This document shows, piece after piece, positions 1 through 8,839 of a stretch of 64,000 nt of DNA. A model generated the notes under the pieces. The model was not told where the DNA came from. It did no database searches and saw nothing but the letters and a program-made list of their open reading frames with translations. The stretch is from Microbacterium sp. CBA3102 (GTDB lineage Bacteria > Actinomycetota > Actinomycetes > Actinomycetales > Microbacteriaceae), in assembly GCF_007954505.1 (NCBI RefSeq), contig NZ_CP042412.1:310001-374000 (forward strand), read 5' to 3'. Every line of letters starts with the position of its first letter. The stretch's first letter is position 1. The position numbers were made by a program, and so were the translations under genes.

Positions 1-2765
1 CCGAAGTCGAAGGTCGCCGCCAGATGCACCCATCGCCCCTTCTTGAGGATCTCGTTCCAGGGCAGATCTGCCGCGAACGTCCACGAGCCGGCACCGTCGA
101 CGCGTCTCCCGAGCGCGACGAGCTTGAGCTCGCCCCCGACCGTGATGACCTCGAGCAGCGCGCGCACCGCGTGTCCGTCCGACGTTCCGGTGAGCACCCC
201 CGCGAGACCGATCGCGTTGTACACGTCGTCCGGATTCGTCGTGCCCGAGTTCAGCGCCGGGTGATCGCCGGTGGGCTTGAACCAGCCCATGACGGACACT
301 TTGTCCGTGCCGGCGAACCTGTCCAGCGACTCGACACCGTCGGCGTCGTAGATGCCCGCCTTCCAGTCGTCGTTCGACGCCGTCCGCGGACTCATCTGCT
401 GCGTCTGCAGCGCCTCGCCCGCGCCCGGATAGGCACGATCGGCGACCCGCATCTCGATTCCGCCGTTGATCAGGGAGATGTCGGTACCGGAGCGACCCTG
501 ATCGGTCTCGATGGTCGGCTTCGCCGCATCGGGGTGATCGAAGTCGTAGTGCGTGACGAGGTTCGGAGCGAGCGCCGGGAGCACGAACGGTGACGAGGGC
601 TCGTCGACGGTCCGCGCACCGGTGACCTTCCAGATCTTCCCGTTCGCCTTCGACACGAGGTAGAGCTCGCCGTCGGCGTCGGAGCCGAATCGCAGATCGA
701 CGCGCTTGTCGCCGACCAGGTCCTGGAACGTCGTCTCCTCGCCGTCTGCGAACACCCGCAGCTCCTCGATCGTGGCGAGGTCACCGATGTCGCCGTCGTT
801 GCGGACCATCTCCTCCGCATCGGTGGAGAGCACCCACCCGCGCACCAGATCGGTGAAGAGGTAGCGCCCCTGCAGCTCCGCGATCTCGCCGCGGTAGACG
901 AATCCGCCGTTCACAGCCACTCCCGCGTCGCCGGTCTGACCGGGATCGCGATTGTGATCGTAGGCCGCGACGGGATAGGTGAAGCCGTTCTCCGCATCGT
1001 CCTCCGGAAGCGGGAAGATCTGCCGGTTGTCGGCCACGAAGGATCCCTCGCGAACAGACCAACCGAAGTTGTCCCCGGGTTCGACCGCGTAGATCGACTC
1101 GACCTGCCATTCGCCGATGTGGGCGAGGTACATCGTGTGGTCGCCCTCGGGGTCCCAGCTGATGCGGTGGGGGTCCCGCATGCCGACGGCGAAGATCTCC
1201 GGAAGGGCATCCGACTCGTCGACGAACGGGTTGTCCGTCGGCACACCGTATTCGCCGTTCGCGCTGTCGTCGCCGGTCGGGTCCACCCGGAGGATCTTGC
1301 CCTGCGGTGTGGCGAGGTCTTGCGGATTGCCGTTGCCGACCCCGTTGCCGCCGTCGCCCACGAGCACGTACAGGTTGCCGTAGTCGGCGTCACCGGCCGA
1401 GACGGTCGGGCTGAAGGCGATCTGCTGCACGGTGTGGACACGACCGGCGAACGGGATCCTCATCACCTCGCGGTGCGTGCCCGCGAAGGTCTCCGCAGAC
1501 GGGTCGTCGGCCTTCCACTCGGTGATCACGCTGTGGAAGGCGGTGTTCCCGAAGGCGGGGAAGTCGGGAGTGTCCTCCGTGAGAGCCGATCCGCCCTCAG
1601 TGTGCACCGTGTAGAAGAGCCCGTTCTCGGCGAAGTCGGGGTGGAACTCCGCCGATCCCAGACCGGTGCCGAGGCCTGCGCTGTTGTGGAAATTGTCGAT
1701 GAACTCGTCGCGGACGTTGAGGTAGGGAACGTACTCGCCCGACTCCTTGTCGACCAGATACAGGATGTCGTTGTTGTCCGGCACCATCAGCCGACCGGAG
1801 TCGTCGGGCACCTCGTCGAGGTGCGTGATCCGGTTGTGGCGCACGAGGCGCTGGTCCTGCGTGGCCGGGGTCGTGTGCGACTCCGGCAGCTGCGCCAGCT
1901 CGGTCACCTCGATACCGAGGTCGGCGAGCGCGGGATCGGGGAGCGGGTTGAGCAGGGGTTCGGTCGCGGTGCCTCCGGGTGCGCAGTCACCCGGGTTCCC
2001 GGTGGCGATCGCGAGGTTCTCCCCCGTGGTGTCGACAGCCACGTCGTCGAGCAGCAGTCGTCCTGTGCTCGATGCGCCGTTCTTCCAGAAGAATCGATCG
2101 AGTGCGCCGCTCACCGCCTGACGGAAGCCGAACTGCTGCTCGGTGCCCTCGGGCAGGCGGGTCCTCTCTTCGTACGCACCGCCCTGGCTGTAGACGGTGA
2201 CCTTGTCGGTCGCATTGTCGGCGACGATCCAGACGCACTGCCAGGCGTCACGAGACCAGACACCGGCAGATTTGAAGGCTCCGCCGTCACGCACGCGAAG
2301 GATGTCGTCGTTCTGATTGTTCACGTAGGCCCGGCTGTGCACGTAGTCGTTCGGCGCGTCCACATCGGTGAGGCCGAACGAGGTGTCCACGCTCCCGGTG
2401 CGCAGGAACCGGAAGAACAATGTGCCGGTCTCTCCCTGTGCGATCGCGGGGATCTCCCGGTACGACTGCTGCCCTCCGCCGACGGATTCGACGACCTGGT
2501 TGTTGCCGTTCAACGGGTCGGCGACCACGCGCGGGGCCGTCGAGGCCACCCACCCGTCCTGCCCGTTCAATGCGACCCGTTCATAGGCCTCGAAGTCGAT
2601 CAGCTCGGTGAAGGGTTCCGCGGCGGCCGCAGGAACCGCCGTCAACAGGGCTCCGACCACGGTCGCCGCGGCCACCACGGCTGCAGACCTTCGAAGTCGT
2701 CGGGAGCGCGGGGGCGCATCCGCTCGGGTCTCGCGGTTCGCCGGTCGCAGGGTTCGTTCGTGCAT
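1..2765 (-). CDS. Secreted glucose/sorbosone dehydrogenase-like protein with flanking LamG-type domains (partial)
   Basis: The reading frame is open from an ATG at 2765 to base 1, so the C-terminus lies outside the window and at least 921 residues are present. A GAGAGG ribosome site lies 6 bases before the ATG. A Sec signal peptide ends near residue 48 (VPAAAA before EP). Residues about 50-235 look like a concanavalin/LamG-type fold. Residues about 280-700 carry glucose/sorbosone dehydrogenase propeller motifs: VGDGGNG, AVGMRDPHR near 525 and GRYLFTDLVRGW near 635. A second LamG-like segment starts near 735. The family oxidises aldoses with PQQ, but many members have no proven substrate. The gene lies downstream of livF in the same direction, so it may act on the same compound as the transporter. 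Its substrate and PQQ dependence are inferred. Confidence 0.8.
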   Translation of the reverse strand, partial: MHERTLRPANRETRADAPPRSRRLRRSAAVVAAATVVGALLTAVPAAAAEPFTELIDFEAYERVALNGQDGWVASTAPRVVADPLNGNNQVVESVGGGQQSYREIPAIAQGETGTLFFRFLRTGSVDTSFGLTDVDAPNDYVHSRAYVNNQNDDILRVRDGGAFKSAGVWSRDAWQCVWIVADNATDKVTVYSQGGAYEERTRLPEGTEQQFGFRQAVSGALDRFFWKNGASSTGRLLLDDVAVDTTGENLAIATGNPGDCAPGGTATEPLLNPLPDPALADLGIEVTELAQLPESHTTPATQDQRLVRHNRITHLDEVPDDSGRLMVPDNNDILYLVDKESGEYVPYLNVRDEFIDNFHNSAGLGTGLGSAEFHPDFAENGLFYTVHTEGGSALTEDTPDFPAFGNTAFHSVITEWKADDPSAETFAGTHREVMRIPFAGRVHTVQQIAFSPTVSAGDADYGNLYVLVGDGGNGVGNGNPQDLATPQGKILRVDPTGDDSANGEYGVPTDNPFVDESDALPEIFAVGMRDPHRISWDPEGDHTMYLAHIGEWQVESIYAVEPGDNFGWSVREGSFVADNRQIFPLPEDDAENGFTYPVAAYDHNRDPGQTGDAGVAVNGGFVYRGEIAELQGRYLFTDLVRGWVLSTDAEEMVRNDGDIGDLATIEELRVFADGEETTFQDLVGDKRVDLRFGSDADGELYLVSKANGKIWKVTGARTVDEPSSPFVLPALAPNLVTHYDFDHPDAAKPTIETDQGRSGTDISLINGGIEMRVADRAYPGAGEALQTQQMSPRTASNDDWKAGIYDADGVESLDRFAGTDKVSVMGWFKPTGDHPALNSGTTNPDDVYNAIGLAGVLTGTSDGHAVRALLEVITVGGELKLVALGRRVDGAGSWTFAADLPWNEILKKGRWVHLAATFDF

Positions 2766-2820
2766 CACAGACCTCTCAACGTCATCGTCGTGCGGTGTCG
2801 TGCCGATAAGTGCCGTGCGT

Positions 2821-2850
2821 CTCCTCCGGGGCGGCACTGCAGCGGAGGAG
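2821..2850. terminator. Hairpin between livF and the secreted dehydrogenase gene
   Basis: CTCCTCCG at 2821-2828 pairs perfectly with CGGAGGAG at 2843-2850 across a 14-base loop, in the 100-base gap after livF. There is no T-run, so it could be a weak terminator, an mRNA processing site that uncouples the dehydrogenase from the transporter genes, or chance. Confidence 0.35.
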
Positions 2851-2865
2851 CAGGAACGAAGGGCC

Positions 2866-3618
2866 TCAGCCCGCGTCGGCGACCGAGGGCTTGCCGCCCA
2901 GGTACAGAGCGGCGAGTGTCGGATCTGCGAGAAGCTCGGAAGCCGGACCGGAGATATGAACGCGACCGAGATCGAGGACACAACCGATGTCCGCGGTCTC
3001 GAGCGCCCTCCGCGCGTTCTGCTCCACGAGCAGCACGGCGGTGCCGGCATCGCGCATCCGCACGATCTGCTCGAACACCTTCTCCGTGGTCTTGGGATCG
3101 AGTCCCATCGACGGCTCGTCGAGCAGCACCACCTTGGGGCTGACCATGAGCGAGCGTGCGAACTCGACCTGCTTCTGCTGACCGCCGGAGAGGAGACCCG
3201 CGAGCTGCTTCCACCGTTCCCCGACGATCGGGAACAGGTTCTGGACGAACTCGATGCGCTCCTGGATGACCGTCTGGTCCTTCAGCGTGAACGCACCGAG
3301 CATCACGTTCTCGCCGACCGTCATCTCACGGAACACACTGTGCCCCTGGAGGACGTGTGCAAGCCCGTGACGCAGCATCGACTGCGGTCCTTCACCGGTG
3401 ATGTCGCGGTCATCGACGCGGATGCTTCCGGACCGCGGCTTGAGCATGCCGCTGGCCACCTTGAGCACCGTCGACTTGCCCGCTCCGTTCGGACCGACCA
3501 GACAGACCACCGACCCGGGCGGCACCTCGACCGTGAGACCGCGGAGCACGAGGGCCGCACGGCCGTATCCGGCCTCGATGTCGCGCAGCTCGAGCAGATT
3601 CTTCGCTTCAGACTCCAA
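2866..3618 (-). CDS. livF: Branched-chain amino acid-type ABC transporter ATP-binding protein LivF
   Basis: This is a 250-residue cytoplasmic ATPase that would power a LivHM-type importer. It has Walker A GPNGAGKST near residue 42, signature LSGGQQKQVEFARSL, and Walker B VVLLDEPSMGLDP, all typical of LivF, which is about 235-250 residues. The start is a TTG at 3618, chosen because GGAGG lies 6 bases upstream and no ATG or GTG fits. It overlaps the end of livG by 11 bases, so the two are translationally coupled. It is the last transporter gene of the operon. The transported compound is unknown, because this transporter class also takes urea, amides and aromatic acids. Confidence 0.92.
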   Translation of the reverse strand: MESEAKNLLELRDIEAGYGRAALVLRGLTVEVPPGSVVCLVGPNGAGKSTVLKVASGMLKPRSGSIRVDDRDITGEGPQSMLRHGLAHVLQGHSVFREMTVGENVMLGAFTLKDQTVIQERIEFVQNLFPIVGERWKQLAGLLSGGQQKQVEFARSLMVSPKVVLLDEPSMGLDPKTTEKVFEQIVRMRDAGTAVLLVEQNARRALETADIGCVLDLGRVHISGPASELLADPTLAALYLGGKPSVADAG

Positions 3619-4372
3619 GGTAGGCCTCCAGGACTCGGGGGTCTTGCTGGATGATCTCCGGGGTTCCCTCGGCGATCTGGCGGCCGCGGTCGAAGACCAC
3701 GACGTGGTCGCACAGGCTCATGACCATCTCCATGTTGTGCTCGACGATGATGAACGTCTTGCCTTCTTCGTTGAGCTCGCGCACGAGCGTGGCGATGCGG
3801 CCGATGAGCGCGGGGTTCACCCCTCCGGCGGGTTCGTCGAGCATGATCGTGTCGGGCTCGCCCATGAGCACACCTGCCAGCTCCAGGAGCTTCTGCTGTC
3901 CGTAGCTGAGGTTTCGCGCCTCGGCGTGCTCGAGGTGGTCGATTCCGACGCGTCGAAGCCAGTTGCGCGCCCGCTCGAGCTCCTCCGGATCGTGCGCCGA
4001 ACGGAGTTGCTGACGGATGTTCGTGCTGCGCACCGCGACGAGCAGGTTCTCCATCACCGTCATGCGCGGGAACACCCGGCACAGTTGGAAGCTGCGCCCG
4101 ATGCCGGCGCGCGCGATGCGGTCGGGCGACTTGCGGGTGATCGCCTGCCCTCGGTAGCGCACCTCTCCGGAGTCGGGTTTGATCATCCCGGTCACGCAGT
4201 TGAAGAAGGTGGTCTTGCCCGAGCCGTTCGGCCCGATCAGACCGTTGACCTTGCCCTCCTGGAAAGTGACCGTGGCGCCGTCGACCGCGGTGACGCCGCC
4301 GAACGACTTCGTCATCGAGACCGTGCTCAGGCTTTCGAGTGTGGTCATGGGCTGTGCCGTGGGGGCGTTCAT
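3608..4372 (-). CDS. livG: Branched-chain amino acid-type ABC transporter ATP-binding protein LivG
   Basis: This 254-residue ATPase is the partner of LivF. Walker A reads GPNGSGKTT and Walker B TIMLDEPAGGVNP. The LivG/LivF-specific signature is LSYGQQKLLELA rather than LSGGQ, and the C-terminus EGTPEIIQQDPRVLEAYLG is typical of LivG. The ATG at 4372 overlaps the livM stop (ATGA) and the gene's end overlaps livF, so livM, livG and livF form one coupled transcript. Confidence 0.93.
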   Translation of the reverse strand: MNAPTAQPMTTLESLSTVSMTKSFGGVTAVDGATVTFQEGKVNGLIGPNGSGKTTFFNCVTGMIKPDSGEVRYRGQAITRKSPDRIARAGIGRSFQLCRVFPRMTVMENLLVAVRSTNIRQQLRSAHDPEELERARNWLRRVGIDHLEHAEARNLSYGQQKLLELAGVLMGEPDTIMLDEPAGGVNPALIGRIATLVRELNEEGKTFIIVEHNMEMVMSLCDHVVVFDRGRQIAEGTPEIIQQDPRVLEAYLGV

Positions 4373-5484
4373 GACGACGTCTCCTTCGTCGAGGCGTCCG
4401 CTGTTCGCGTCTTGTTCTGCTCGAGCAGCTCGCCGGCGGTGACCTCACGGATCGAGGCCGCGTTCGACGAGCGAGTGAAGAGCCCCTTCACGGCCGGGAT
4501 GATGCCGTCCGGCATGAAGAGCACGACGATGCCGAGCAGGATGCCGGTGGCGATGAGGTGGAACTGCGTGTCTCCGAACTCGAGCTTGAAGTACTCGAGG
4601 GCGACCCCGACCACGACAGCGCCGAGCAGCGGGCCGAAGAGGTTCCGCACCCCGCCGAGCAGCGCCATGAGCACCATGTAGGAGCCGATGAGGATCGAGA
4701 ACTGGAAGATCGGATCCAGGTCGCCGAACCACAGCGCGTACAGACCGCCTCCGAGCGCTACGAAGAGCGCGGACAGGACGTAGGCGATCAGCTTGTACCG
4801 CGTGGTCGGAACACCGAGCGACTGCGCCTTGTCCTCGTCTTCGCGGACCGACTTGAGCGCTGTGCCGAACTTGGACCGATCGATGATCCACCACACCACC
4901 AGCGCGAACGCCAGGAGTCCCGCGAACAGGTAGTAGAAGATGCGGTGGTGCTCCGGCCGCAGAACGTCGAACGGACGTGGGACGTTCAGGCCCTCGGATC
5001 CACCGGTCACGTCGCGCCAGCTCTGGAACACCAGCAGCATGATCAGCACGAAGGCGATCGAGACGATCACGAAGGACGCACCGCGGACGCGAAGGGCGGC
5101 GATGCCGATCGGGATCGCGATGATCGCCACGACCACGGCTGCCACGATCCAGGCGAGGAATCCGGGAAGGTCGAGGAACTTGATCAGCAGACCGGTGCCG
5201 TAGGCGCCGAGCCCGAAGTACGCGGCGTGTCCGAGGGAGATGTATCCCGTGAACCCGCCCATGAAGTTCCACCCCGTCGACAGCACGGCGTAGTTGAGGA
5301 TCACCACGCCCGCCGAGAGGATGTACGGGTTCGGGGCGATCGTGGGGAAAGAGAGGACGAGCGCGGCTCCGACGACGAGGAGGACGAGTTTCACCCACGT
5401 CGTCGACCTTCTCCGCACGGGAGCGGGTGGCGCGATCACGACCGTCTCGGTGGCGATCGGCTCTCTGCTAGAAACGCTGGGCAA
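4369..5484 (-). CDS. livM: Branched-chain amino acid-type ABC transporter permease LivM
   Basis: This inner-membrane permease has about ten predicted hydrophobic segments and typical LivM stretches such as GGFTGYISLGHAAYFGLGAY and YALWFGDLDPIFQFSILIGS. The frame is open further upstream, but that extension runs antiparallel through livH and is Arg/Ser-rich. I chose a TTG at 5484, giving 371 residues, because GGAGG lies 5 bases before it and it sits inside the last codons of livH, as expected for a coupled operon. The C-terminal 40 residues are hydrophilic. It pairs with LivH to form the channel. Confidence 0.88.
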   Translation of the reverse strand: MPSVSSREPIATETVVIAPPAPVRRRSTTWVKLVLLVVGAALVLSFPTIAPNPYILSAGVVILNYAVLSTGWNFMGGFTGYISLGHAAYFGLGAYGTGLLIKFLDLPGFLAWIVAAVVVAIIAIPIGIAALRVRGASFVIVSIAFVLIMLLVFQSWRDVTGGSEGLNVPRPFDVLRPEHHRIFYYLFAGLLAFALVVWWIIDRSKFGTALKSVREDEDKAQSLGVPTTRYKLIAYVLSALFVALGGGLYALWFGDLDPIFQFSILIGSYMVLMALLGGVRNLFGPLLGAVVVGVALEYFKLEFGDTQFHLIATGILLGIVVLFMPDGIIPAVKGLFTRSSNAASIREVTAGELLEQNKTRTADASTKETSS

Positions 5485-6352
5485 GACGACCTCCGAAGAA
5501 ACCTTGCGGACGGAACATGAGCGTGGCGAAGAGCGCGACGTAGAAGACCGTCTGCGCCCAGGTCGGCCCCAGCGGAAGCTGGAGCAGGCTCTGCGCGACG
5601 CCGAGGATGAGCGCCGCGATCGCGGCACCGGGGATGCTGCCGAGCCCTCCGACGACGATGATCGCCATGAGCGGTCCGATCCAGTGCCAGTGGAGCGAGG
5701 GGTAGATCGTGGCATCGAGTGAGAGCGCGGTGCCGCCGATCGCCGCCGTCGCGAGTCCGAGACCGAACCCGTAGCCGGCGACACGATCGGTGTTGATGCC
5801 GACCAGCCGTGCGGCTTCCGGATGCTGGATGGTCGCCCGCAGCGCCTGACCGAACTTCGTGTACTTGAGCAGCACGAAGAGGAGAGCGAGGGCCACGGCC
5901 GCCAGCCCGAAGGCGATGAGCTTGACCACCGGCACCTGTGCGCCGAACACCTCGAGGCTGGCGCTGGCGTACGGCAGCGGGATGCGCCGCTGGGTACCGG
6001 TGAAGAAGAACCCGAGCGCTCCCTCGATGATCAGCGCCACCGCGAACGTGAGCAGCACCGACATCATGGTCAGCGTCAAGGGCTTGAGCCTCGACACCAG
6101 CAGCCGCTGCATCACCACACCGGTCACGAAGAACAGGGGCACCGTGACGACGAGCGACACGAGCGGATCGATCCCGGTCTCCCTGTTGAACCACCACGCG
6201 AGGTAGGCGGCCAGGATGAGGAAGGCCGAGTGCGCGATCATGACCACGCGCATGATCCCGAAGTACAGCGTGAGCCCGGCCGCCAGGAGGGCGTAGAGCC
6301 CTCCCAGCAGGACACCGAGGATCAGGCTTTGCAGCAGCAGTGCTCCACTCAC
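5468..6352 (-). CDS. livH: Branched-chain amino acid-type ABC transporter permease LivH
   Basis: This 294-residue, very hydrophobic inner-membrane permease begins with a GTG at 6352. LivH-type motifs are visible: GGLYALLAAGLTLYFGIMRV near the start, PEAARLVGINTDRVAGYGF in the loop contacting the ATPases, and IIVVGGLGSIPGAAIAALIL. The family is usually about 290 residues, so it looks complete. It starts only 10 bases after the ancestral stop of the binding-protein gene and overlaps livM by 17 bases. Confidence 0.92.
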   Translation of the reverse strand: MSGALLLQSLILGVLLGGLYALLAAGLTLYFGIMRVVMIAHSAFLILAAYLAWWFNRETGIDPLVSLVVTVPLFFVTGVVMQRLLVSRLKPLTLTMMSVLLTFAVALIIEGALGFFFTGTQRRIPLPYASASLEVFGAQVPVVKLIAFGLAAVALALLFVLLKYTKFGQALRATIQHPEAARLVGINTDRVAGYGFGLGLATAAIGGTALSLDATIYPSLHWHWIGPLMAIIVVGGLGSIPGAAIAALILGVAQSLLQLPLGPTWAQTVFYVALFATLMFRPQGFFGGRLAQRF

Positions 6353-6362
6353 GATGTGCGGA

Positions 6363-7598
6363 TCACCACGTCGGCTTCGGGTAGAGGAACTCGGCTTCCT
6401 TGACGTCCTCGGGGAGGACGATCAGGATCTCGCCGTCGATCCACTGCTGGATCAGGTGCGCACCCGTGGGCTTGCCGGTCTCATCCCAGCTGAGTTCTCC
6501 GACGACCGTGTCGACGGAGTTGTCCCGCAGTCAATCGATGAGCTCCTGCTGGCAGTCCCCCTGCTCGGCGCAGCCGACGGCCTCGACCGCAGCCGCGACG
6601 ACCTGACCGGTCGTGTAGGCATTGGCTTCGTCCTCGGACGGCGGGTTGCCGTGCATCTCGGTGTACTTCTCGACGAACTCGATGTTGCTGGGGAACTGGG
6701 ACTTCGGCGAGTACCCCGTGGGGGCGAGGATGCCTTCGGTCGCACCACCGATCGCGGCGGCGAACTCCGGATTCGTCGGAGCGGTCGAGAACGCCGCGAG
6801 CTCCGGCTGATAGTTCAGCTGCTGCAGCGCGATGATGAGGTTGACGGCATCCTGATACTGCGTGCCGCCGATCACGATGTCGGCATCCGACTGCGCGATC
6901 TTCGCGGCGATCGTGGAGAAGTCCGTGGTGTTCGGCGGGTAGACCTCGTTCACGAGGATCTCGACGCCGGCCTCTTCGAGCTTGTCCCGGAGTCCGTAGG
7001 CGGTGCCCTGGGCGAAGGGGTCGTCCATGGCCGCGACCGCGGCCGTCTCCGGCCTCTGGTCCTCAGGAAGTGCCAGCAGATAGTCCGCGAGGTTGTTGTA
7101 GTGGTCGTTCGCGATGGCCGGTGCCGCGTAGAAGAGATTGTCGAAACCCTGCTCGAAGACCTCCTCGGCAGCGCCGGCCGGCTCGACGAACAACATCCCG
7201 TACTCCTGCGCGACGCGCGCCGAGGGCACGACCAGTCGCGTCGAGAACGGACCGAACACCAGGTCGACTCCGTCCTGGGCGATCAGCGACTCGTAGTCCG
7301 AGACCACCCGGTCGGCATTGGACTGATCGTCGAGGATCTTCAACTCGACCTGACGGCCCAGGAGACCCCCGCTCTCGTTCACGATGTCGCGCCAGGCTTC
7401 GTAGCCTCGCTCGACACCCTTGCCCGGTTCGGAGAAGTCGCCGGTGAGCGGCAGCGAGATGCCGATGACGATGGGATCGTCCGAGCCACCTCCCTCCGCC
7501 TCATCGCCGGGGGCCGAGCAGGCCGAAACCGTGAGCGCGGCGATCGACAGCGTCCCGATCGCCGCAGCGATCCGTCGACCGTGTCTGGGTGCAGTCAT
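6363..7598 (-). pseudogene. Liv-type substrate-binding lipoprotein interrupted by an in-frame TGA
   Basis: This would be the extracytoplasmic binding protein of the LivHMGF transporter. The signal ends in lipobox VSAC (C27), followed by a type I periplasmic-binding fold with IVIGISLPLTGDFSEPGKG and DLVFGPFSTR. Translation from ATG 7598 meets TGA at 6531-6533 after 355 residues. The same frame then stays open for 55 more codons to a second TGA at 6363-6365, and those codons encode a normal family C-terminus (SVDTVVGELSWDETGKPTG, then LIQQWIDGEILIV and FLYPKPTW). A single C-to-T change turning an Arg CGA into TGA would explain it. It could be a real nonsense mutation, a sequencing error, or a read-through site. 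Loss of the last 56 residues would probably impair folding. Confidence 0.85.
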
Positions 7599-7621
7599 CC
7601 GAGTCTCCTACGTCATCGTAG

Positions 7622-7659
7622 CGAAAGCGCTTTCGTAAGCGCTTCCGCCACTATAGTGG
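7622..7659. promoter_or_regulatory. LacI-family operator cluster and promoter between the liv operon and lacI
   Basis: The region contains the perfect 14-base palindrome CGAAAGCGCTTTCG at 7622-7635 and a related AAGCGCTT core at 7637-7644, both of the CG-centred type LacI proteins bind. Next is the perfect palindrome CCACTATAGTGG at 7648-7659, which contains TATAGT, usable as a -10 element on either strand. For the minus-strand liv operon the operators lie just downstream of that -10, which suits repression by the divergent LacI protein. Confidence 0.7.
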
Positions 7660-7725
7660 GATCGAAGAACGAAGAGCAACCTACCTCGCAATCAGCGTTG
7701 ATCTTGCTCCACAGGGGGAGGTTTC

Positions 7726-8739
7726 GTGAAGCGTGAAGGCGCGCCACGACTCATTGATGTGGCCGAAGCCGCAGGGGTCTCCCTCGCGAGTGCGTCGCGG
7801 GCGATGACGGGCGGACCGGGGATATCGCCCGAGGTCGCCGAACACGTGAGAACGGTCGCCAATCGGCTCGGCTACGAACCGAACATGCACGCGCGAGGAC
7901 TCGCCGGCGGCCTCGTCCCGACGATCGGCCTCGTCGTGCACGAGATCGGCGACCCGTACTTCTCGGACATCGCGAGCGGTGTGATCCGCAGCGCGACGCT
8001 CGAGAACCGCTCCGTGCAGATCGCACAAGCCGACCGCACTCCTGACAGCGAGCTCGCTCAGGTCAAATCCCTGCTGCGCCAGCGCGTGGGATCCATCATC
8101 ATCGCCGGCTCCGGCTACGCCGACCACCGCCGCGAGCTGGGCATGTCCGAAGCCCTGTTGGACTTCACCCTCGCCGGTGGCCGCGCCGCCGTCATCGGTC
8201 GACACCACCTTCCGGTCGACGCCGTGCTCCCCGACAACCACCGCGCCGGTATCTCCGTCGGCCGTCACCTCGCCGAGCTGGGACACCGCCGCATCGGCGT
8301 CGTCGCCGGACCCCTCGACCTCAACACGGTCGCCGACCGCATCGCGGGTCTGCGCGAAGGCACCGCCGACACAGACGTCGAACTCACCGTGGTCTCACAG
8401 GAGTTCACCCGGGAGGGCGGCATCGCGGGTGCCAGAGACCTGCTCGATCGGGACGTGACGGCCATCGTGGGTCTCAACGACGCCATGGCCATCGGCATTC
8501 TCAGCGAACTGCGCCAGCACGGCATCCGCGTGCCGGAAGAGATGTCGGTGGTCGGCTTCGACGACATCGCCGTCGCACCGGATGTCGCGCCCGCGCTCAC
8601 CACCGCGCGGATCCCGATGTTCGAGATGGGGCAGCATGCGGTCTCGCTCATCCTTCGCCCGGCGAGCGATGAGGCCCGTACGATCACGACCGCGCACGAG
8701 CTCATCATCCGTCAGTCCTCCGGCCCGCCCCGGAGCTGA
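7726..8739 (+). CDS. LacI-family transcriptional regulator
   Basis: This is a 337-residue repressor. An N-terminal helix-turn-helix (LIDVAEAAGVSLASASRAM, residues 9-27) is followed by the hinge helix and a periplasmic-binding-like effector domain from about residue 63 (GLVVHEIGDPYFSDI), with the family's VVGFDDIAVAP near 280. The GTG start at 7726 follows GGGGAGG by 4 bases. It is divergent from the liv operon across a gap holding LacI-type palindromes, so it probably represses that operon and itself. The effector is unknown. The nearby sulfatase and dehydrogenase suggest a catabolic inducer. Confidence 0.9.
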   Translation: MKREGAPRLIDVAEAAGVSLASASRAMTGGPGISPEVAEHVRTVANRLGYEPNMHARGLAGGLVPTIGLVVHEIGDPYFSDIASGVIRSATLENRSVQIAQADRTPDSELAQVKSLLRQRVGSIIIAGSGYADHRRELGMSEALLDFTLAGGRAAVIGRHHLPVDAVLPDNHRAGISVGRHLAELGHRRIGVVAGPLDLNTVADRIAGLREGTADTDVELTVVSQEFTREGGIAGARDLLDRDVTAIVGLNDAMAIGILSELRQHGIRVPEEMSVVGFDDIAVAPDVAPALTTARIPMFEMGQHAVSLILRPASDEARTITTAHELIIRQSSGPPRS

Positions 8740-8764
8740 CCCCCGCTCCGCCCCACTCCGGTCG

Positions 8765-8822
8765 CTCCGGTCGCGATATGACAGCCTCCGGGCCATTTCT
8801 GGCTGCCATATCGCGACCGGAG
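8765..8822. repeat. Long palindromic repeat, copy A (bidirectional terminator candidate)
   Basis: Two 22-base arms (8765-8786 and 8801-8822) pair with one mismatch around a 14-base loop. The shared core is GGTCGCGATATGGCAGC or its complement. It fills the gap between the convergent lacI (ends 8739) and sulfatase (ends 8840) genes. CTCCGGTCG is directly duplicated at 8756-8773, overlapping the left arm. Related copies are at 15293, 16374 and 23288. Confidence 0.85.
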
Positions 8823-8839
8823 CCTCGCGGGAGGGGGGC

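Noticed and set aside
6531..6533. Selenocysteine at the TGA in the binding-protein gene
   Set aside because: The family has no conserved cysteine there, and a CGA arginine gives a normal sequence.
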